From Thorsellia kenyensis (GTDB lineage: Bacteria > Pseudomonadota > Gammaproteobacteria > Enterobacterales > Thorselliaceae), in NCBI RefSeq assembly GCF_042432445.1, contig NZ_JBHLXE010000013.1, forward strand, positions 1-64,000: a stretch of DNA of 64,000 bases, in the 5' to 3' direction. Each line of letters begins with the position of its first letter. Position 1 is the stretch's first letter. Positions 35,850 through 45,211 of this stretch are shown in pieces. The notes below the pieces were generated by a model that was given only the letters and a program-made list of their open reading frames with translations, searched no databases and had not been told where the DNA came from. A program made the translations under genes and the position numbers.

Positions 35850-37055
35850 CTAAAACCACCCCATTGCTTGATAGGCTATTTTATCTTTTAAGCACTTAGA
35901 CTTAGAAAGCACCAACAATCCTAAATGCCTAATGATTTTTTTGGTTAAATGGTCATTACTGAACCACCTGACTAACTCATGAGTAAAATAAAGGGTATTT
36001 ACTCTATCACGTTCCCGTTTATTTAAATAAGAGGACAATACGCTATAAGCACCTATATCGCCATTATTTTCAGACGTTTTTTTGAGCACTTCACACAAAT
36101 GGGTAATATCTCGCATCCCCAAATTAAAACCCTGACCTGCTATGGGGTGTAAGGTTTGTGCTGCATTCCCGATGGCTACGACTCTATGAGATATCGGTTT
36201 TTCTAAAACATGACGTTTCAACTCATAACGGAATCTTTTTCCAATGTGAGTTAAAGACCCTAAATCATCACCAAATCTTTTTTGTAACTCGGCTAAAAAA
36301 CATTCATCCGAAAGTTGCATTTTGGCATCAATGCTCTCATGAGTTGCACACCAAACTAAGGAGCTTGTTTTATCATTTAAAGGTAACAATGCAATGGGGC
36401 CTTCATCAGTCAACATTTCGAATGCCTGGCCTTCATGTCCTCTACTGCTCTGAATATTGGCAATTAAGGCAGATTGCTTATAGTCATTTATCTGTTTTTG
36501 AAATTTCAGGTTCTGAACAGATTGCGAATAAGTTCCATCAGCTATTACGAGTAGATCAGCGCACAATTCGTTGTGAGATTCCTTATCTATACTAGTATCT
36601 TGAATCATTCTCTTAATTGTCACATAAGCCTCTTTAGGAGTGCGCCTTATTTGATTGACTTCATAACCTGACCAAAGCTTAATATTTGGCTTCAGCTTAA
36701 TTTCATTGTAAAGAGATTGACCTACATCGAATAAAGGAACTACATACCCTAATGCATCTATTTGATATTCCTCTTTTTTCATCTCTATTTTACTATGCTT
36801 TGCTTCTTCAAATACCCAAACTTTATTGATTGGAGTTGCCACTGAAGAAAAGTGTTGCCATAAATTAAGGTGTCTGAGTTTTTGCGCTGTTCCATGAGCA
36901 ATAGCAATTGAACGCGCGTCAAATCCAGGATGTTCTGCTGAATCAATTAAGGTCGGTTCAACAATTTGAATATCGATCTGCGTTCCAATAGCTTGGGTAA
37001 GTGCTAGAGCTAAAGTAGCCCCATTCATTCCAGCACCTATAATAATTACTCGCAT
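35850..37055 (-). CDS. ubiH: UbiH, 2-octaprenyl-6-methoxyphenol hydroxylase
   Basis: A 401-residue FAD monooxygenase catalysing the C1 hydroxylation in ubiquinone synthesis. Motifs: GAGMNGATLAL, then HPGFDARSIAIAHGTAQKL, VIADGTYSQS, and AIGNAAQTLHPIAGQGFNLG, where the usual GD is GN exactly as in E. coli UbiH. That feature separates it from UbiI. It starts 11 nt after the pepP stop, forming the conserved pepP-ubiH pair. Confidence 0.95.
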   Translation of the reverse strand: MRVIIIGAGMNGATLALALTQAIGTQIDIQIVEPTLIDSAEHPGFDARSIAIAHGTAQKLRHLNLWQHFSSVATPINKVWVFEEAKHSKIEMKKEEYQIDALGYVVPLFDVGQSLYNEIKLKPNIKLWSGYEVNQIRRTPKEAYVTIKRMIQDTSIDKESHNELCADLLVIADGTYSQSVQNLKFQKQINDYKQSALIANIQSSRGHEGQAFEMLTDEGPIALLPLNDKTSSLVWCATHESIDAKMQLSDECFLAELQKRFGDDLGSLTHIGKRFRYELKRHVLEKPISHRVVAIGNAAQTLHPIAGQGFNLGMRDITHLCEVLKKTSENNGDIGAYSVLSSYLNKRERDRVNTLYFTHELVRWFSNDHLTKKIIRHLGLLVLSKSKCLKDKIAYQAMGWF

Positions 37056-37066
37056 GATAAGTCTCT

Positions 37067-38419
37067 TTATGAGTTAGCTTTATTACGTGAGTTTTGCATG
37101 AATAGTTCTATCTCATCAGGATATTTAACGGCTCTTAGCGTCAAATTCTCGTGCCCTTCTTTAGTTATTACAATATCATCTTCAACTCTAATACCAATCC
37201 CCCAATACTTAGAGGGTACATTTTTACTATTAGGCTGAATGTAAATACCAGGCTCTACAGTTAAAACCATATTAGGCTCTAATGGTCTATCTTTTGTAAC
37301 ACTACCATAAGCACCAACGTCATGGACATCTAAGCCTAACCAATGGGATAATCCATGCATAAAAAATGGTTTATAGGCTTTATCGCGCTTTAATATCTCT
37401 TTATCACCTTGTAAAATGCCTAATTTAATAAACCCTTCTAATAACACATCAATTGCCTTATCCATAGCAAGTTCAATTGTATTACCTGGTTTTAAATGCG
37501 CCAGAGCAGTATCAAGCATTCCAATGACAATATTATAAATATCTCTTTGCTCTTGTGTGAACTTTCCATTAACAGGAAAAGTCCGTGTGATATCACCTGC
37601 ATAATTTTGATATTCAGCTCCTGCATCAATTAACACCAATTCATTGTCTTTTAAAACATTATTATTTTCGGTGTAATGAAGTATACAGCCATTTTCTCCT
37701 CCACCAACAATAGAATTATAAGAAGGGTTTCTAGCACCTAACTGAGAAAACTTGTATAAAATCTCACCTTCTAGTTGACTTTCAACCATGCCAACTTTGC
37801 ATGCTCTCATTGCAGCAAGATGTCCTTCTACAGAAATTTCACAAGCGTAACGAATGACTTTTAATTCATGTTCAGATTTAAATAATCTCATTTCGTCTAA
37901 GATTGGACGCCAATCAATAATTTGCGAAGGTGCAGTTAAACCCTGCTTAACACCCGACCTTAATTTATTTAAAGTTTTAAATATTGTATCATCAGCGTAT
38001 TGGTAAGAATTTTGCGCATAATACAGCGTATCTAGTCCATTTAATAAAGAAGGTAGATGCTTATCAATTTCTTCAATCTTATACGCTCTGTCAATATTCA
38101 AAACTTCCTTAACTGAATCTTGACCTAGGCGTTTACCATTCCATATTTCAGCTTCAACATCTCTTTCCCTGTTGAATAAAATACTATGAAAATGTTTATC
38201 ATCACTTTTAATGACAACAAGTACTGAATCAGGTTCATTAAATCCGGTCAGATACCAAAAATAGCTATCTTGGCGAAATAAAAAATTAGCATCTGCATTT
38301 CGCATCAATTCTTTAGCGGAAAAAACGACTAGAGCACTACCTGGTTTCATTTGCTCAGCCAATTTTTTTCTTCTTTCAATGTATTCAATTGTAGGTATAG
38401 CGGGCATAGAATTTGTCAT
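37067..38419 (-). CDS. pepP: PepP, Xaa-Pro aminopeptidase P
   Basis: A 450-residue cytosolic metallopeptidase removing N-terminal residues that precede proline. The pita-bread C-terminal domain has the dinuclear metal ligands in VLIDAGAEYQNYAGDITRTF (two Asp), HGLSHWLGLDVHD (His), LTVEPGIYI (Glu) and RVEDD (Glu). The N-terminal creatinase-like domain ends near residue 170. The open frame extends to a GTG at 38428; I prefer ATG 38419 (MTNSMPAIP), but ATG 38407 is possible. It heads the pepP-ubiH-orf-ubiI group. Confidence 0.95.
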   Translation of the reverse strand: MTNSMPAIPTIEYIERRKKLAEQMKPGSALVVFSAKELMRNADANFLFRQDSYFWYLTGFNEPDSVLVVIKSDDKHFHSILFNRERDVEAEIWNGKRLGQDSVKEVLNIDRAYKIEEIDKHLPSLLNGLDTLYYAQNSYQYADDTIFKTLNKLRSGVKQGLTAPSQIIDWRPILDEMRLFKSEHELKVIRYACEISVEGHLAAMRACKVGMVESQLEGEILYKFSQLGARNPSYNSIVGGGENGCILHYTENNNVLKDNELVLIDAGAEYQNYAGDITRTFPVNGKFTQEQRDIYNIVIGMLDTALAHLKPGNTIELAMDKAIDVLLEGFIKLGILQGDKEILKRDKAYKPFFMHGLSHWLGLDVHDVGAYGSVTKDRPLEPNMVLTVEPGIYIQPNSKNVPSKYWGIGIRVEDDIVITKEGHENLTLRAVKYPDEIELFMQNSRNKANS

Positions 38420-38696
38420 AAATTTCACTCATCTTTTTAAGTTTGGATTGTTCATTAAAATTAAGGGGTAGTATTGCAATACAACATTAAATATTACACT
38501 AGTAACACAGTAAGATATATCTAACAATTAAGCTCCTCGTTTGCTAAACTAATTAAACATTTTCCCTACGTTCTATTAAAAAGCAAACAACTATTTTCAC
38601 TAACTTTTTTTAAATCAATACATAAAATCGCCACGTAGATATTGACACTCCTACTTTTTACTCTTTTAAAACTTATATTACTTATTTAATCGAAAA

Positions 38697-39323
38697 TTAA
38701 TGTAGTGTTTTATTTTCATTTATAATCAGAGACGCAGGATGCGATGTTGAACTATTTTTATTCGTTTGATTGCCTTTGATTTCTTTAGAAGTAGGATTAA
38801 ATTTATTGTTATAAATTAACACTGAAATCTTGACATATTCCATTACCTTTTCTAAATCTGACGCCAGCTCTTTCTCATCATCATCTAAGTCATAACCTAA
38901 TTTGGTAATCTCTCTGAAGTCGCTAAATATTTCTTTAATGTCACCATCAAACGTAGCAATATCGACTCGAGTCACACCTAATCCGAGTAGAAAATGGTTT
39001 ACCCACTCAACTAGTGCATCTAACCTATCAAATACACTGTAAGAATTATCTGGTAAGAGTAATTCAAATGATGAATCTTCAGAAAGCAATCCTTTAATAC
39101 TATATTCTGATACGCCTATTATGGCTTCTCTAAGTTCGTGAGGAAAAGATTCGCCTTCATTAGTTAACTCATAAAGCAAGGTCATCCGTTTCTCTTCATT
39201 TTTTTCTCCAATGATAAGTCCTAAGACTAAACCATGAATTTCAGACACTGTCATAGGGAATTGTAACTGATTAAGTAAGTTAGACAAGTCCTTATAATTA
39301 ATTAAAGTACGGTCGTGCGACAT
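38697..39323 (-). CDS. ygfB: YgfB, UPF0149 family protein
   Basis: A 208-residue acidic protein of the UPF0149/YgfB family (E. coli 192). Typical stretches: EIHGLVLGLIIG at the N-terminus, LDALVEWVNHFLLGLGVT centrally and SDLEKVMEYVKISVLI near the end. A Ser/Asn-rich tail of about 35 residues is added. Its molecular role is unsettled. It is divergent from zapA and 277 nt before pepP, the arrangement seen in enteric bacteria. Confidence 0.92.
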   Translation of the reverse strand: MSHDRTLINYKDLSNLLNQLQFPMTVSEIHGLVLGLIIGEKNEEKRMTLLYELTNEGESFPHELREAIIGVSEYSIKGLLSEDSSFELLLPDNSYSVFDRLDALVEWVNHFLLGLGVTRVDIATFDGDIKEIFSDFREITKLGYDLDDDEKELASDLEKVMEYVKISVLIYNNKFNPTSKEIKGNQTNKNSSTSHPASLIINENKTLH

Positions 39324-39571
39324 AGTTATTCCTAAATGCTTTTAAGGTTTCAATTAATTTTCTATATTATACGTTATTTTTTACAAAACGGGGGGAAGTT
39401 AACTAGGAAAAACTTGATATTATTTAATAATTAAGTATTTATTAGTTTACATATGAAATGAATATTGACTCCACCTCATCCATCGCATCAAGTGATGATA
39501 TTTCTTGTATTTTTTGAACAAACTAGCTATTATATCTAACAATTTTATACAAATTTAGAGAGTTTTAATCT

Positions 39572-39955
39572 ATGGCTACTCAACCCGTAAATATTAATGT
39601 ATTTGGTCGATCGTTTAGAGTTAATTGTCCTGTTGAACAAAAAGAGGCGTTGGAGTTTTCTGCTTTAGATTTAGACAATCGCTTAAGAGAACTCAAAAAT
39701 AGAACGGGGGTTTCTAATATTGAACAACTCATTTTCATTGCTGCATTGAATGTTTGCCATGAACTTGCAGAAGAAAGAAAGAAAACTTCCGAGTATGCAA
39801 CTAACATGGAAAATAGAATTAAAGCACTCCAAGAAACAATTGAACGTGCTTTGATGCAGCATGCATCTCTGGATTCAGCTTCCTTTGAAGAAAAAGTCAC
39901 TCAAGCACCTACTCATGAAACAGTCGATACCCCCCCTTCAACTCAGCTCCTATAA
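39572..39955 (+). CDS. zapA: ZapA, Z-ring associated protein
   Basis: A 127-residue cell-division protein that binds FtsZ and cross-links its filaments. The N-terminal domain (QPVNINVFGRSFRVNCP) and the long C-terminal coiled coil (about residues 60-100) agree with E. coli ZapA (109 residues). The C-terminal tail is longer and polar. It stands directly before the 6S RNA gene, as in E. coli. Confidence 0.94.
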   Translation: MATQPVNINVFGRSFRVNCPVEQKEALEFSALDLDNRLRELKNRTGVSNIEQLIFIAALNVCHELAEERKKTSEYATNMENRIKALQETIERALMQHASLDSASFEEKVTQAPTHETVDTPPSTQLL

Positions 39956-40118
39956 ATTACTATAGATATTGGTTTAATCCTTTTATGTGATTTTTTAAAT
40001 AAGTGCAATCTGACGTAGAATAAAAATCACGCTGCACAACGGCTTATTTTGTGTGAATTGTAGTAAATTTACATTTTTTTTCGTTGAAACTATTGTATTA
40101 ACGAATTGCAATGTTAAA

Positions 40119-40307
40119 CTAAAGTCACTAAGGTGTTTGTCAGTGGGTGAATCCCCTGAGCCGATAAATAAACTATCCAGAGTGGTGTAAGTATTTTTGG
40201 TGAGCATGCTCATTTATGAGAAGCCTAAAGAAAATACTACATAACTCGACCTTGAACTTCGGGTTCAAGGGTTAAACCCACAACGACACCTTGGTACTCA
40301 ATTTTTT
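40119..40307 (+). ncRNA. ssrS: 6S RNA
   Basis: The sequence between zapA and fau carries the hallmark 6S RNA segments: CCCCTGAGCCGATA, TTGGTGAGCATGCTC, GAGAAGCCT and ACCTTGAAC with GGGTTCAAGGGTTA. The ends pair (ACTAAGGTGT with ACACCTTGGT), closing the long hairpin that mimics an open promoter and sequesters sigma-70 polymerase in stationary phase. A possible promoter has TTGAAA (40084-40089) and TGCAAT (40107-40112). The 5' end is estimated; 3' processing presumably near ACTCAATTTTTTC. Location agrees with E. coli ssrS. Confidence 0.93.
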
Positions 40308-40477
40308 CAATCCGTTTTTCCATCATAAAGCTGAACCTGGTATCTACTTTTAGCTTTACCCAATTAGGTGTACCTAATGTTAGTTGCAGCCAATTTAGCT
40401 GTACCCAATGCCTCCTTTAGTTCCAACTTTTCTTTCTCTACTGTTAACCAGTGAATATAAAAAATTGATCAGTAAAT

Positions 40478-41047
40478 ATGAAAAAAAATACGCTTAGAAA
40501 TCACCTTCTGTTGTTAAGAAAAAATATTCCTTATGATACAAGAATAGCATTAACTACATCTGCTAATACCAACCTAATAGAATTTATCCAAACTAAAATT
40601 GATGATAACAGTCTAAAAAACATAGCCTTATTCCATAGTTTTAGAGATGAAATAGACACATCTCTAACAATAAACTACTTATTGGAAAAAGAAATCACTG
40701 TTTGTTTACCTATCATTCACCCTATTAATCATACACATCTCCTTTTTCAAAGTTTTGATAAAACAACTGAAATGGTAAAAAATAAATTTGGGATCTTAGA
40801 ACCTAAATTAAACGTCAATCAAATCATTATAAAAGAATCAATTGATTTAATCATTTTACCATTGACAGGATACGATGAGATGGGTAATCGTCTTGGAATG
40901 GGAGGTGGTTTTTATGATAGGACATTTGAGCATTATCCATTTAAAGAACGCTTAATCGGATTTGCTTTTAGCATTCAAAAAGTCGGCAGCATTCCAGCAG
41001 AGCCTTGGGATTTAAAAATTGCACGTATCATAAGCGACGAGCCATAA
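40478..41047 (+). CDS. fau: 5-formyltetrahydrofolate cyclo-ligase
   Basis: A 189-residue ATP-dependent enzyme that converts 5-formyl-THF to 5,10-methenyl-THF, recycling the stored folate. Conserved elements are the N-terminal basic start RNHLLLLRKNI, ALFHSFRDEIDT, and the PLTGYDEMGNRLGMGGGFYD motif with the C-terminal IPAEPWD. It follows 6S RNA by about 170 nt; in E. coli fau (ygfA) is likewise co-transcribed with ssrS. A 12-bp hairpin follows. Confidence 0.94.
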   Translation: MKKNTLRNHLLLLRKNIPYDTRIALTTSANTNLIEFIQTKIDDNSLKNIALFHSFRDEIDTSLTINYLLEKEITVCLPIIHPINHTHLLFQSFDKTTEMVKNKFGILEPKLNVNQIIIKESIDLIILPLTGYDEMGNRLGMGGGFYDRTFEHYPFKERLIGFAFSIQKVGSIPAEPWDLKIARIISDEP

Positions 41048-41095
41048 TATCCACAAACCTGGCTTTAAAAATAAATGCACAAGATAACATAAAGC

Positions 41096-41130
41096 CTTGT
41101 TTTCAGCATGAAATCGAAGCTGAAAACAAG
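41096..41130. terminator. Hairpin between convergent fau and the symporter gene
   Basis: CTTGTTTTCAGC (41096-41107) pairs perfectly with GCTGAAAACAAG (41119-41130), loop 11 bases. It separates convergent genes and likely ends transcription from both sides, although the flanking T-runs are weak. Confidence 0.65.
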
Positions 41131-41140
41131 ATAAAAGTGA

Positions 41141-42679
41141 TTATTTCCAATAATCGGTTTCTACGCCAAGCTCCTTTTTTGAGTCAAAGGAGAGTCTTTC
41201 ATTTTTTTCATGTGCAAGATAATGTTTAAGCGCTTTATACACTAATGGAGCACCAATTAAAAGGATAGGAACGTTAAGGTAAACCATCATTAAATTAGTT
41301 AAATCTGTAATATTCCATAAATTGCCCAGTTCTAACTTTGCTAAAACTGTTATTGCCCCAAAAGGGACAAATACACAAGCTCCTAAAATTCTTATCATTA
41401 GAATAAACTGTTTCTTCCTTGATATATAATTAGCAGAAATTTCAGCAAAAGAGATCATGCCAAGTAAGGTAGTAAAGGCAAAAAGACCATAACAAATTGC
41501 AATTAAGGTTTTAACGAAACGTTCAAAACTATCAGGCGTTAATGTTTTAATTGATTCAAGATATAACTCGATACGTTTGTCTTTGATATTATCCCAAAAT
41601 GTTACATCCAAAGGCTCCCAAAGGTGGGCAAAAATAACGACAAAACCAGTCAATGTACATATAACGATAGTATCTATAAACACCCCAAAACTTTGCACAA
41701 ATCCTTGTTCACAAGGATGTTTAGTATCAGCTAGAGCAGCTGCCATTGTAATTGTTCCTTGCCCTGCTTCATTAGACATCAGTCCACGTTTCACCCCTTG
41801 AGCAATAGCTACCCCAACACTACCTCCAAAAATGGCACTTGGATTAAAAGCCTCTGTAAAAACCACTTTAAAAAAATAAGGTATAAGTGGCAGGTTGATA
41901 AGAACTAAGGAAATAGAAATAATAAAAAATAGACCTGCTTTAAAAGGCACTAAAATATTTACGTATCTTATAACTCTTGGCATTCCACCGAAAATTAATA
42001 AAGCACTCGATAAAATCAAAATAATTGACACGCCATAACTGAAAAAAGATTGACGTTCAAATTTTTGTCCCGCGACATTCTCTGATATCTGATCTATTGC
42101 ACTAAATACATTAAACGTTTGTGCAGGAATGTTAAATAAAGCATAGACGATAAAAGCGATTGAAAGAAATACACCAATCCATCTGGCATTACCTAGTAAT
42201 CGTTTCCCATAGAAAGGTAATCCCCCTACAAATTGATCTTCTTTACGTTCTTTAAAAATTTGCGCCAATACTGCTTCCATAAAAGCAGTTGTCATACCAA
42301 AAAAAGCAGCTACCCACATCCAAAAAAGTGCACCAGGGCCTCCAACAGCAATAGCCCCTGTCACTCCGACGATATTACCTGGTCCCACGCGCATTGCGAG
42401 TCCTAGCATAAATGCACTTAATGAGCTGACACCATTCTTTGAGGGTTGTTTGCTTAAAATGATGCGAACAGATCGTTTAAAACTCATTAAAGCAATAAAA
42501 CGCGTTTTAAAGGTAAAAAATATACCTACGGCAAAAAGCACAATAATAGGCATTGCAAGTTCACCTAAAATGGGTATGCTGGCATACCATGTGAACTGAG
42601 TAGGAAAAGCCCATATATAATCAGAAAAAATCCTGATCCCATCAAACATTTCATTAACAGCATTAAAAAATTCGTTCAT
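41141..42679 (-). CDS. Alanine or glycine:cation symporter (AGCS/AlsT family)
   Basis: A 512-residue inner-membrane symporter with about ten or more helices. Family segments: FMLGLAMRVGPGNIVGVTGA, GGPGALFWMWVAAFFGM, and GLMSNEAGQGT. Members take up alanine, glycine or related amino acids with sodium or protons. The substrate cannot be told here. It is 48 nt after sseB, probably in a pepB-sseB-symporter operon. Length is typical. Confidence 0.9.
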   Translation of the reverse strand: MNEFFNAVNEMFDGIRIFSDYIWAFPTQFTWYASIPILGELAMPIIVLFAVGIFFTFKTRFIALMSFKRSVRIILSKQPSKNGVSSLSAFMLGLAMRVGPGNIVGVTGAIAVGGPGALFWMWVAAFFGMTTAFMEAVLAQIFKERKEDQFVGGLPFYGKRLLGNARWIGVFLSIAFIVYALFNIPAQTFNVFSAIDQISENVAGQKFERQSFFSYGVSIILILSSALLIFGGMPRVIRYVNILVPFKAGLFFIISISLVLINLPLIPYFFKVVFTEAFNPSAIFGGSVGVAIAQGVKRGLMSNEAGQGTITMAAALADTKHPCEQGFVQSFGVFIDTIVICTLTGFVVIFAHLWEPLDVTFWDNIKDKRIELYLESIKTLTPDSFERFVKTLIAICYGLFAFTTLLGMISFAEISANYISRKKQFILMIRILGACVFVPFGAITVLAKLELGNLWNITDLTNLMMVYLNVPILLIGAPLVYKALKHYLAHEKNERLSFDSKKELGVETDYWK

Positions 42680-42727
42680 AAGTAGGTCGTTCCAGATAGT
42701 TTTTACTTTAATTATTATACGGTAAGG

Positions 42728-43546
42728 TTAAGATTTTTTATGTAAAGAGATATCCCTTAGGAAACTGCCTGCTCTAAACTCATAAAATGGTTCAACGTTT
42801 TGAATCATAAATTGACTGATTGCACAATTTGGTAAGATTTCAGCTATATCAAGAATATCTTCGATTTTAATATACTCAATTAAATCCTCTCCTATTTCTT
42901 GAGCTATTGTATCTATAGTATTGCCCTTATTTTTTACAATCAATTCTATCCCCAATAAAAAACCTTTTTCTTCTTCGATCGCCTCACTAGTTAACTTGGA
43001 TTCAAAACCGATTAAATATGCTTTTTTAATATTGCGCATATTTTTCAGTTTTGTCATCGCATGAGAAAGCAAAGCCTCTGGTTTTTCATCTAATACAAAA
43101 AAGCGTGTAGGACCAATCATAGTATTTTTAATAATAGCTGTATTAGTCCCTTGAAGTAAATTTAAAATTTCTTCTTTATAAAATAATTTGCTGACTTGTG
43201 ATGTGGGATTTAATACCAACGTCTGCTCTAACGTCAAAAGGAACAGTTTTTTAGCTGGTATTTTTATTACTTTTACTTTCAAAGAGTTATTTGCCGCATT
43301 ATCAATTCCGCTCAAAGCCGATAAAGCCTTTTCTTCGGAAGAAAAAAAGGCAATCGCATCAATTTGATGTTCTAATTGCCAATGATATAGAGATAAATAG
43401 TCATTTTCGTCACTTTCACTATCAGTTGCTAGAACAAGCGTGTAGATAACTGAATTTAGGACTTCTTGATGAAATACATTCATTAAAGAGTTATCTTCAT
43501 GTACTTTCATCATCAACTCGTGCAGTGCATCCTTAGAATTAAGCAT
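42728..43546 (-). CDS. sseB: SseB-family protein
   Basis: A 272-residue cytosolic protein. Its N-terminal domain (YLSLYHWQLEHQIDAIAFFS, TLEQTLVLNPTSQVSKLF) and C-terminal segment match E. coli SseB, named for serine sensitivity on overexpression; the biochemical function is not known. The position right after pepB (12 nt) is the same as in E. coli, which supports the name. It has no signal peptide and few cysteines. Divergence from E. coli appears high. Confidence 0.82.
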   Translation of the reverse strand: MLNSKDALHELMMKVHEDNSLMNVFHQEVLNSVIYTLVLATDSESDENDYLSLYHWQLEHQIDAIAFFSSEEKALSALSGIDNAANNSLKVKVIKIPAKKLFLLTLEQTLVLNPTSQVSKLFYKEEILNLLQGTNTAIIKNTMIGPTRFFVLDEKPEALLSHAMTKLKNMRNIKKAYLIGFESKLTSEAIEEEKGFLLGIELIVKNKGNTIDTIAQEIGEDLIEYIKIEDILDIAEILPNCAISQFMIQNVEPFYEFRAGSFLRDISLHKKS

Positions 43547-43558
43547 TGTGCCTCTTAT

Positions 43559-44884
43559 TTAAGCTGTTTGGTTCAAACTAACAAGAAAATCCGCAAGGGT
43601 TCTTATCCCAATACCCGTCGCTCCGGCAGCCCAACCATCGACTGCGGCTTTTCGATAGGTTGCTGAGCAATCTATGTGTAACCAATTCTCTTGATATTCC
43701 TCAACAAAATAGGAAAGAAATGCTGCCGCAGTGCTAGCTCCGGCAGTATGGGCTCCGCTGTTAGTATTACTTATTTTTGCGAAACTTGATGGGAAGTGCT
43801 CACGATGAAAAGACGCGAGAGGTAAACGCCAGAAAGCTTCGTATTGCGTTTTAGCATGAGACAGAAGATTGTTTACCATCGCATCATCAAAACTAAATGC
43901 TGCGTGATAATCATTACTCAATGCAACTTTTGCCGCACCAGTCAAAGTAGCACAATCGATGATATATTTAGGTTTAATTGCAGATGCATCAATTAAACCA
44001 TCGGCTAGAACCAATCGTCCCTCAGCGTCTGTGTTTAATACTTCAACAGTGACTTCATTTCTATATTTTATGACATCACCCAATTTAAAGGCCTTGCCGC
44101 TTACCATATTATCAGCACAACAAATGATAAGTTGCACTCTCTCCTTTAACCCCAAAAGTATAGCTAAAGCTAGAGAGCCTGCTACCATAGCAGCTCCCCC
44201 CATATCAGATTTCATTGATTCCATAAATTGGCTCGGTTTTAAGCTATATCCACCGGTATCAAAAGTGATGCCCTTGCCAACTAAACAAGCAGCAGTGGTG
44301 GTACTTTCTTCGCGGCTAGGATTAAAATCTATCTTTAAATAGACCGGTTCTCGATAAGATCCCTTGCCTACAGTGTACAAACCCGTGTAACCTTTTTCTA
44401 AAAGCGCTTGACCAGAAATTTTTTCGTATGAGATATGATCACCTGCCGTTGCTTCCAATAGTGCAAGGCACTTATTAGCTAATTCATCTGGACCAAGCGT
44501 ATCGGAAGGTTCATTAATTAGATCTCTCGTCCAACCAGAAATTTTTATTAACGAGGAGAGTTTTTGGCGTGTAGCTTCATCTAAACTGGCAAACGTTATC
44601 TCTATTTCATTTTTAGGATTATAATAACCTTGCCAAAAAGAAAAACTCTTTTCCAAGTCCCAATCTTCACCAACCAATTTCGCACTGCGAATTCCTTGTG
44701 TTTCAAGTTGCCTTGCCACTTTGCGAATAATGTTTAGCTGTGATAGAAGATCATTTGATTGATTTAAATGAATTAAAGCCACGACCTCATTTTCTAAAGG
44801 TGAAAAGCTAAGCTTTGCATCTTTTCCATAACCTAGAAGAGCCGGTTCATATGTTATTTTTATGGTGATAGTTGAAGCGCTCAT
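43559..44884 (-). CDS. pepB: PepB, leucyl aminopeptidase of the M17 family
   Basis: A 441-residue M17 aminopeptidase that releases N-terminal residues from peptides. The dizinc site and active centre are visible: GKGITFDTGGYSLKP with SMKSDMGGAA, then NTDAEGRLVLADGL (Asp, Glu ligands). Full-length agreement with E. coli PepB (427), not PepA, including ETQGIRSAKL and HIDCSATYRK. It is followed by sseB after 12 nt and is divergent from gyrB. Confidence 0.95.
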   Translation of the reverse strand: MSASTITIKITYEPALLGYGKDAKLSFSPLENEVVALIHLNQSNDLLSQLNIIRKVARQLETQGIRSAKLVGEDWDLEKSFSFWQGYYNPKNEIEITFASLDEATRQKLSSLIKISGWTRDLINEPSDTLGPDELANKCLALLEATAGDHISYEKISGQALLEKGYTGLYTVGKGSYREPVYLKIDFNPSREESTTTAACLVGKGITFDTGGYSLKPSQFMESMKSDMGGAAMVAGSLALAILLGLKERVQLIICCADNMVSGKAFKLGDVIKYRNEVTVEVLNTDAEGRLVLADGLIDASAIKPKYIIDCATLTGAAKVALSNDYHAAFSFDDAMVNNLLSHAKTQYEAFWRLPLASFHREHFPSSFAKISNTNSGAHTAGASTAAAFLSYFVEEYQENWLHIDCSATYRKAAVDGWAAGATGIGIRTLADFLVSLNQTA

Positions 44885-45211
44885 ATGTAATTATCCTATC
44901 TATTTTGAATTTGTTTTAACATGACATAATTGTAACTCACTTTGTTTTAGAAATTCTAACACCATACAATCGTTTGGTAAATCGCTCAGTAACTCACAGG
45001 CATCCATAACATAAAATATTCCTTAGCCTATATACGCACTAAGAAGAATTTTACGGCAAAAAGCTTATATTTGTGTTATAATTACCTATTAGTTAGAACA
45101 AAAATAAAGTATTGATTCATTTGAATATTCGTTAAAATACTGCGGTTTATTACATAACTATCGATACTTTAGCCGTTTAAAATAACGTTGTATACGAAGA
45201 GAGAAAATTGA
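44885..45211. other. Divergent promoter region pepB / gyrB
   Basis: 327 bases with no ORF. A possible gyrB promoter has -10 TAAAAT near 45133-45138 with a poor upstream -35. Nothing else recognised. Confidence 0.4.

Noticed and set aside
36158..36595. 145-codon ORF antisense to ubiH
   Set aside because: Shadow of ubiH, no domain and no start signal.
40010..40080. Possible zapA terminator around GTAAATTTAC followed by a T-run
   Set aside because: The palindrome has no loop and few G-C pairs; too weak to call.
43959..44342. 127-codon ORF antisense to pepB
   Set aside because: Shadow of the pepB catalytic domain.
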